From the NCBI GenBank assembly GCA_948099385.1, contig CANUEZ040000071.1:2170001-2234000 (forward strand): a stretch of 64,000 bases of DNA. The letters are read 5' to 3'. This document shows positions 57,421-64,000 of the stretch, piece after piece (the stretch's first letter is position 1; every line of letters begins with the position of its first letter). The DNA is from Fasciola hepatica. Its lineage: Eukaryota > Platyhelminthes > Trematoda > Plagiorchiida > Fasciolidae. The notes below the pieces were generated by a model, which was not told the DNA's origin, did no database searches, and saw only the letters and a list, made by a program, of their open reading frames with translations. A program made the translations under genes and the position numbers.

Positions 57421-59689
57421 TGAGTGCGCAAAAAAGATTTGCGAGATCCCTTATACCTCAGTGACCACAAGTCTGAACTGCTCCCACTTAAAGTCTCGGT
57501 CCGAGCTCACAACGCACAGCTAGTGAAAACTTAAATATGTGAGCCATTTTGACGTTCTATTCCCACTCGGGGGAAGTTTTTCTACCGATCTAAATTGAGA
57601 ACGAAGGTCGAATGATAATATCAACTTTAGTTTTACTTTCTCTATTCATGATACATGACGTCCGGAAGAAGCACGCGGTCTGCTTGGGGTTGTCCGTGGT
57701 GGCAAGATACAGACGCGGGACCCCAGTGTTTATAGTCCAGCCATCAGAAACTTGTAGGGACCATCATACTGAGCTAAGATAGCTAACTCTCACTCGAGGA
57801 TTTTGAAAGCCTTTCGAATCAACCAACCTCTATGCATTTGACTCACCCGTTTTCGTAGACCTGAGAGTTATAGGTTCTTCATCATGTGTATCGATTCTTC
57901 CTTTCTCATATGCTTCACGTCTCTACTGATGATGTAGAAATCCTGGTGTTGAACAATTCAATTAATTTTATTATCATTCTGAATATTTGTACCGCAAATT
58001 GGACAGGGCTTTTAATCCCAAAGAGAATATAAACCTTAGATGGCCAGCGGTTGTGAACTTCCGGAAATCGTTTATGTTGTAGTGTGAGGTTGAATGATGA
58101 CAACTAATTTCCCCCACTATAATGAGTCTCGGGTTGGCAGACATGTGTGCTTATTTCGCTGTCTTGCCGCCTGAGAGCGAATTCTACATCTTCGTTTACC
58201 GGGGAATTGTGTACACACATCACAAGTTCTCAGTTAAATTCGTGAGCTGAGGATGACCATTAAATATGGGTGTTGTGGAGAGCGATCGAATGCTAGTGTA
58301 GCGGCTTCGCAGACACCAAACTCATTAAAATGCAATTGCGAGCTTAGGCGCACCTTGTTTACGAATAGGTATTTTCACTTAGGAATGACAACCGCTCCCC
58401 AGGAGCGGCCAACTCCAGTGTGAGGTCCTCCTCTAGCTATAGGCAATCTTTCTTCTCAGTCACATAAAGTGGCTTATGGTCAGGACAAAAGTACTTCAAA
58501 GTGCTTTCAATCATCCAGACCCGATTTAACCAGTGCGGTATTATAATCTTCTTCGGTCGGACACATCAGCCTATCTTAGAAACCCTGTAGAACATTTGGG
58601 TGATCCTCACCAGTCATCCATTGAGGTACGCAACTGGCTTAGCAAACGTTGACCAGGCTTTTCAAAAGGTCAGGAATTCGGTTTAGCCTCGGTTCCTTGA
58701 ATCGACTGTTTGCTTGATGTCTGTTTTGTTTGAGTCCACCTGGTACCGGAAAAGTCGATCGCATCGAAAAACTTACGTCACGCTGCGCAGGCGGCAAGGC
58801 GCGCTCCAGCCCATTAGCTCGTTCAGTCTCCCATCTCCTGCCATTTATACAGGGTAACCAATATAATTACTAAAACCCATCACTTGCTATCATTCTGCGT
58901 CTCCACTCGCTGGACGGGAATCGAGTCCGCAAATCGTACGTACGACTAAACTAGCGCTAATCGGTGTAAGTGGAAATATGCAGCGAAGAGCCGTCGGACA
59001 ACCGGCTCGCATACGTTTCTTAATCGAGACGATTTTGCGTAGGTCACAAGACATGTTTCCCATGATGCAGATGATACCCTGTCGTTTTTCAGACGGGCAA
59101 TTCCCGTGAATATGAAGAAGAAGAAATGCCAGTTCGACGCTGAGCGAGAAAGATGTTACGCAGTCAGTCAGGAGGGGCTTTTGATGCTACAACTTGTGAA
59201 ATCTGAGTTCACGTTTTAACTTCACTGGGTTGAAACTACCGACTTTTTTGACTTAGTTCATCTGGTACGACGATTTTGATAAGTTCAACGGAATTCTGCT
59301 CGATCGTCTACTTGTAATCTCCAGTCAAAAATGGGCTCAAAAGTGATATCTACTTATTGTAACTTTCCACCAGGATCCTACCTTGGATCAACTTTTCTAG
59401 ATCGGATTAACTGCAACATGACTGAAATATTCAAGTAATACGAATGGTAAATTTGGCGATGACGTGGCATGATAAATGACGTTATACAAAAATCAAGTAT
59501 CCTTCTACGTATGATGACCAAGTAGCCAAGTGCTATAAATTGTTTGAAGTGGAATGCCTTCGCTGTATTTTCGTCTCTAGGGGTAGGTCAACGGGCAAAG
59601 GTTGTTACCTTTCAAACGTCAGCAACGGAAGGGTGCTACATCATGCAGTATTTATGTCGAGCACACTGTTGACAGTTAACCAGAATGGC
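57421..59689. other. No recognised gene
   Basis: No coding region is supported. A B-box-like GACTCGATTCCCG lies on the minus strand near 58920-58932, without a clear A box. Confidence 0.35.
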
Positions 59690-59750
59690 CTGTTGGTTAG
59701 GTGTTCGATTTATCATCATTTACTCGGAGTTCGAATCTCCGTGGGTACTC
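59690..59750 (+). repeat. tRNA-like SINE head, degenerate
   Basis: TGGCCTGTTGGTTAGGTGTTCG resembles an A box, and GGAGTTCGAATCTCCG is a well-kept B box with paired T stem. The rest does not fold as a tRNA. Confidence 0.4.
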
Positions 59751-60433
59751 GGTGGATGTGCTCTGCTGACGATTTCTAACGTGGATGAAACAGCTCTAAT
59801 GTGGTTCCCTTGTTTTGAATGGTAAGCTGAGCATGGGAACTACAGAATAAGTCATACGACAAACACATCAGATTTTGTATGAAACGATCGATCATGAAGC
59901 ATCAGCTCTGGACATACGGCTGAAAGCCATGAGAGCATTGTGCGAATTTCTCCACCTGCATTTTTAAGAAACATTAGTCGTGCGCATACGCAGATTCCCA
60001 ACCAAAAGTACCATTCGGCGTGCCAGACTGGGAATCGTTCACTCTTTACAATAAGCTATTAACAAGTTGACTTGCATGATATCGGATTCTGACTGGAATA
60101 CAGCATAAAACATTTACTTGACTTCACTATTAGTAATAAGCGTCACTGCAGTGAAAATGGAATTTCTCAAAGGATCATTGCCTTATTCTAGGTAACCGGT
60201 AATCCTGGCCCTGATACTTGAAATGGAGAGCCAAGTGAAGTCTTTGTTGATCAGATGTGGTAACGAGCAGCTTGAAAGCAGAGCATAACTTTCTCTGTAT
60301 GTGACTAACGGTGGCACTTCTCAAATATCATACCCCAGAGGCTAGGTAGAGGCTTATACCACTCAACTACTACCCATCCGAGTTGTTTTGCTGAAACCAG
60401 TTATTTAGATTAACCTCGTAAAGTGAAACGCTA

Positions 60434-60434
<1 letters not shown>
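59751..60434. other. No recognised gene
   Basis: Nothing identifiable. Confidence 0.35.

Positions 60435-60518
<84 letters not shown>
60435..60518. repeat. TA microsatellite (about 84 bp)
   Basis: Uninterrupted alternating TA, the longest simple repeat in the window. Confidence 0.95.
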
Positions 60519-60519
<1 letters not shown>

Positions 60520-61365
60520 CTATGGATCTTGACAGAAATGATGTAATTAAGAATTAACTCACTATCGACGGTTTCAAATGGACTGATAGGTTAAGGGACC
60601 AAAAATTGTAATCAAGCTTCGTGAATCCATGTTCGTTTATTGAAAGATCACGGACTACTGTACGGTTCCGGTAGGGCGTGTATCTCCTCGTCTGATTCGC
60701 AGATCAAATATTTTTCGCCCGATGAGATGCCGCAGTCCTTGATTTCAATGGAAATGATCAAGGTACAATTCAGTTCAGTAAATTAGATTTCAATGAGAAG
60801 CAACCTCACATTTTAGCGCTCTCCGAATTCCATCCGATCAGTGGCGCAAGTTGTAATTTCTGTACTGAGGTTTATTAGCAACCCAAAAGGAATATAATCT
60901 GTTCCAGCTATCGTCAACATTCCTGCTCCTACGAGTCATTTTGATCGAATTATTTTTTTTTGGTGAGTACGCCTGATCGTGATTTGAAATAAACCAAACA
61001 AAAGTCTTATAACACGGAAGATTATCTGGTTTTTCTCCGGTGATTTTAGTCTATGTTCATGCAATCTACTTACAAATTTGAACATGATAAGAACGAATAG
61101 AAGTAATCGACGGAATTTGTGTGAATGCGTGAGTGTTTTTGTGTGTCCCCTTTTTAGAAGGAAGAATAACTGAAGCAGTTTTGCTGTACATAAGTATGAT
61201 GAATAGTGGGTGTGGCACAGATGAACTGCGGACAATGTGTACCACAGTCGTCAAACGAAGCACCACCACAGTTGGGAGGGGGGTTGAATATGTGAAATCA
61301 CTGTCCATCTTGGTACTGAGAACGGGCACGAGTTAATCACTGACTTGACAGCAATTTCTCCGTCC
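60519..61365. other. Possible 3' UTR of the minus-strand gene
   Basis: No coding region. On the minus strand an AATAAA hexamer lies at 60876-60871, about 490 bp after the stop at 61366, and could end the transcript. Confidence 0.3.
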
Positions 61366-62674
61366 TCATAAACGTGAACTGGCTTTAGTGTTTACGGGAC
61401 TGACCAAATCAATAGCATCTGTTTGGAACTCCAATGCGGCTGGTTTGGCTGGAATTATGCTATTCACTGTAGTGAAGGTTGCATGAAATGGAATGGACTC
61501 AGTGATTGTTGAAGGAATCCACGCAGGACAGGAGTTCGTGGTTTGCGTTCGAAAGATACTTGAGCCCAATGGATATTTTGTCGTAGATCTACCCATCTCA
61601 GAAATTTCTGATCGAGGTTCCACATCCGTTAGGGTTGAGAAACCAAGTTCTCCGGCGTACTCTGGAGTCGAATGATTCTCGCCCGATTCCAACTGCCTTT
61701 TATGCAGCAAGGATTTCAGATACTGACTTAAATGCAGTTGATTCGTCAACGAAGTCGATATCATCAAATGGTCTGCACGGGATCCCCGCGAATCATTGTC
61801 GTTCGATAAATCAAAGTAACCAGGACGTGAGGGTGTAGTCGGTTCTTTGAATGCGCTTGGCCTGATTCTGCTGGACAATTTTCCAGAATCGGCCTGAAAC
61901 CATGAGTTCGAACGCCACCGTGTTGTCAATTCCGAGCAGACTCCTTTTGAATCTGAGTTTCTTGCATTCTGACTAAGGTCCTCTCCTCCCGGCCACTGAA
62001 AGTTGAATGCTGATAATGATGTGTTTCGGCTGGTGCACTGCTGAGTTAGTTGGGCTAGCATCGTCTGCCATAGTGGAGTCTGTTTACAACGTGTCTCGCA
62101 CCAGTCATCAGTGTTTACATTCGAGAAGAATGGTGGTACAGGGAGTAAGGGAGGGTTAGTTGACAACTTGTCAGACATATTGAGAGGAAGTTTTGCCAAA
62201 AGATTCATAAAGGGGATCAATGACCAGTCGGGCTGATTTGTTTCGGAGCAACTTGGTGCGGTGTGGGGGATTCTTGAGTCTAACGTTGGCCACGACTTGG
62301 GAATTGGACATCTGGTCAGTCCATTTCGATTCACAGAAAGTGAAGCTGACTCAGGATGCTTTGATGTGGAGCACAATGATGCTTCTGAGCGTATTGTGTT
62401 TCTTGAACTGGTTATCAACTGGTTGTCTGTCGAGTCTGAGTCCTTGTGATCTCGCTTAGATCCGGTGGTTGCAGGGTGGGATTTCACCCCTTTTGGTACG
62501 GGGACATATAACGAACCAGTACCATGAGGATAAGGATGGTCCGAGTCAGACTGTAGCGGTGAAGGGGTTCGACGAGAACCAGGAATCAGTCGATAAGGTG
62601 GCGAAATTCCAGTAAACATGGACGTAGCGACTGCTGTTGCTGCTTGTTGGGCGAGAAGACTTTCCATAGATTCA
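61366..62674 (-). CDS. Long probable terminal exon of a Ser/Pro/Thr-rich protein
   Basis: On the minus strand an acceptor (ACTTCTTTGTATTTCAG) ends at 62675 and the exon runs in one frame from 62674 to TGA at 61368-61366, about 435 codons, entered in phase 2. Open length alone makes chance unlikely. The product begins ESMESLLAQQAATAVATSMF and is rich in Ser, Thr, Pro and Asn throughout (SRRTPSPLQSDSDHPYPHG). A short hydrophobic stretch reads WSLIPFMNLLAKLPLNMS. No signal peptide, membrane segment or catalytic motif is evident; the composition suits a disordered regulatory or DNA-binding protein. The frame is also open upstream to 62832, so an unspliced start there is possible. Family not recognised. 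Confidence 0.6.
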
Positions 62675-63343
62675 CTGAAATACAAAGAAGTGCACCCGGC
62701 GTCATTATAAGACATCAGCAAACCTGATCTTTTTATTTTCAACACGTGGAATGTAGGCCAGTAAAAACTGCTGCTGTTCTTCATCAGCCTACTGACAAAC
62801 TTCCAGTAGGCCAACTCAAAACATCGAATCATCGCAAGACAGTTTTACTGTCATGTGAAAAAGGTTGACCAAAAATTGAATGTCACACTCCGATCGTGAT
62901 ACTGATAATGTTGGAAAGCCTGCCTAAAGTTGAGTTATTTGCGATGAAGAAGCGATACCGGCTTTAATGACTTGAAAATTTTTGCTCTTACAAATCTTAT
63001 ACAAACCGCAGTTTTCGGAGTGATTCGGCTGCACAGAGACTTCCGAAGGGGTAATTTAACCAGTGGAAGGAGGAATCAAAGTGGGCATCCTAGTCCAGTG
63101 TTATCAAAAACTGTAAAGTAGGTTTTAGACCGGAATCTGTTCTGCTTTCGAATGAACATAGGTGAGTCATTTCAGATGGGTGTTTTGTGCAGTTCGCTTC
63201 AAATACCAAATCGGTTCGATTGGAATAAGTTCCATCGTCTGACTGCAGTCCTCGAACTTCTGTCCTGTCTTGACAACATTTTCTATGGCAGATGAGAGGG
63301 TAATAATTTGGTTTTTTTTATTCGTCACACGGAATTATCGCAG
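62675..63343. other. No recognised gene; probable intron of the minus-strand gene
   Basis: No further minus-strand exon could be identified. Confidence 0.3.
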
Positions 63344-63506
63344 CATTTTTGTTGAGAGACTGGAAAAACTCCTTGCGAAGGGGTCGGAAAAGCCCAGTCA
63401 AAAGAACTACGGAACACTTGTCCGATTGAGTTCCAGAGCAATGTCCTGTATGGCTGATCAGACGGAAACAGTCGCGATATCTGATCAAGCTATCGGTGCG
63501 GATTAA
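63344..63506 (+). CDS. Candidate exon, unknown protein
   Basis: The acceptor-like GGAATTATCGCAG precedes 63344. The frame (IFVERLEKLLAKGSEKPSQK, SCMADQTETVAISDQAIG) is open for 53 codons to TAA at 63504-63506. It reads like protein, but the pyrimidine tract is weak and no partner exon is seen. Confidence 0.25.
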
Positions 63507-63519
63507 AACATAATATGGA

Positions 63520-63732
63520 ATGGGTCACTTAATGGCATCTATCGAGCCTTCCCAAACTACTTTAAGAGGGCTCGGTAGCGAATCATCTCTACGGCACGGG
63601 GGAATAGGATCAGACTACCCGGATATATCCTATCATAACAAAAAGCAGTTCTCTGGAGTAGTAAAGCCCCCTTTGTCAACGATCAACAATATGGTAATAC
63701 AAGCATACAGAACTGGTGAACCTGATGGTTAA
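63520..63732 (+). CDS. Candidate short open frame, unknown protein
   Basis: An ATG at 63520 opens 70 codons to TAA (HLMASIEPSQTTLRGLGSES, SYHNKKQFSGVVKPPLST). It is in another frame than 63344-63506, 13 bp away. An AATAAA lies at 63802-63807. The sequence resembles real protein, but there is no homology I can name. Confidence 0.25.
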   Translation: MGHLMASIEPSQTTLRGLGSESSLRHGGIGSDYPDISYHNKKQFSGVVKPPLSTINNMVIQAYRTGEPDG

Positions 63733-64000
63733 TCTATCCACGGGAAGCTATTGCAGCAGGACTGCCGATGGCTTTCGTGTATGTCTGCTGACGTTTTTGA
63801 TAATAAATGTGAATACCGCTAAAAATTTACACGTTTATTGAATTGGCCCAGTAGGTAGCAAAATTAGGGAAATTTCTCTTTATTATCTGAAGTCATATGC
63901 ATGCTCATCCTTATTCGAGATGAGTTCAATCATAGCAGTCTTCATTAAATAATACGACAGTATAATTTCTGTTTGAGATTCAGTGGGACAATCATTTGTG
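63733..64000. other. No recognised gene
   Basis: Only a possible poly(A) hexamer at 63802-63807. Confidence 0.3.

Noticed and set aside
60435..60518. TA run as a possible origin or regulatory element
   Set aside because: It is a plain dinucleotide microsatellite like those at 24841, 25178 and 43718, with no associated structure.
1..64000. CRISPR arrays, bacterial operons, phage genes or toxin genes
   Set aside because: No regularly spaced short repeats, no ribosome-binding-site-linked gene runs and no such proteins were found. Split genes, SINEs and LINEs show nuclear eukaryotic DNA.

Overview
The window is eukaryotic, repeat-dominated DNA. The mix of BEL/Pao LTR retrotransposons, a CR1-like LINE, RTE LINEs, Penelope-like elements and tRNA-derived SINEs, together with kilobase introns, fits an invertebrate of the flatworm type, most likely a parasitic platyhelminth. 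That is inferred from family resemblance only. No rRNA, mitochondrial sequence, intact tRNA gene or named host gene settles the species.

Layout. 1-3586: remnants of a plus-strand BEL/Pao element (BEL-1): the end of one pol, a 3' UTR with imperfect repeats, a polypurine tract, an LTR, then a pol fragment that lacks gag and protease. 3587-28510: one minus-strand BEL/Pao array (BEL-3) with the order LTR, internal unit A, shared LTR, internal unit B, LTR. Unit A is split by a complete plus-strand BEL/Pao element (BEL-2, 8284-15127, with near-identical 713-bp LTRs). Unit B is split by a complete plus-strand CR1-like LINE (19827-27041), which is flanked by a 659-bp direct duplication of its target. 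Units A and B both lack integrase, and both carry the same small LINE 3'-end fragment inside pol.

28511-43770: older, decayed insertions. These are a CR1 fragment, four RTE copies (two of them head-to-head and forming a long inverted repeat), a 1.33-kb element with about 200-bp terminal inverted repeats sitting in an RTE 3' UTR, and SINEs.

43770-64000: mostly intron or intergenic DNA with probable host exons. Two plus-strand exons (44578-45023 and 48676-49150) have compatible splice phases and encode a Ser/Thr/Cys-rich protein. A long minus-strand exon (61366-62674) encodes a Ser/Pro/Thr-rich protein of unknown function. Weaker exon candidates lie at 36247, 51611, 53826 and 63344. Two fragments of Penelope-like elements lie in opposite orientation (54985-56400 minus, 57058-57420 plus).

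How the parts relate: almost everything before 44 kb is retrotransposon nesting, and the insertion order can be read from the sequence. The LINE-tail fragment entered the ancestor of BEL-3 first. The BEL-3 dimer then formed. BEL-2 entered unit A, and the LINE entered unit B. None of the retroelement coding regions looks intact except ORF1 of the LINE; its ORF2 has one frameshift. I saw no evidence for a new defence or metabolic system. The most unusual signals are the 659-bp target duplication and the 25-kb nested LTR dimer.
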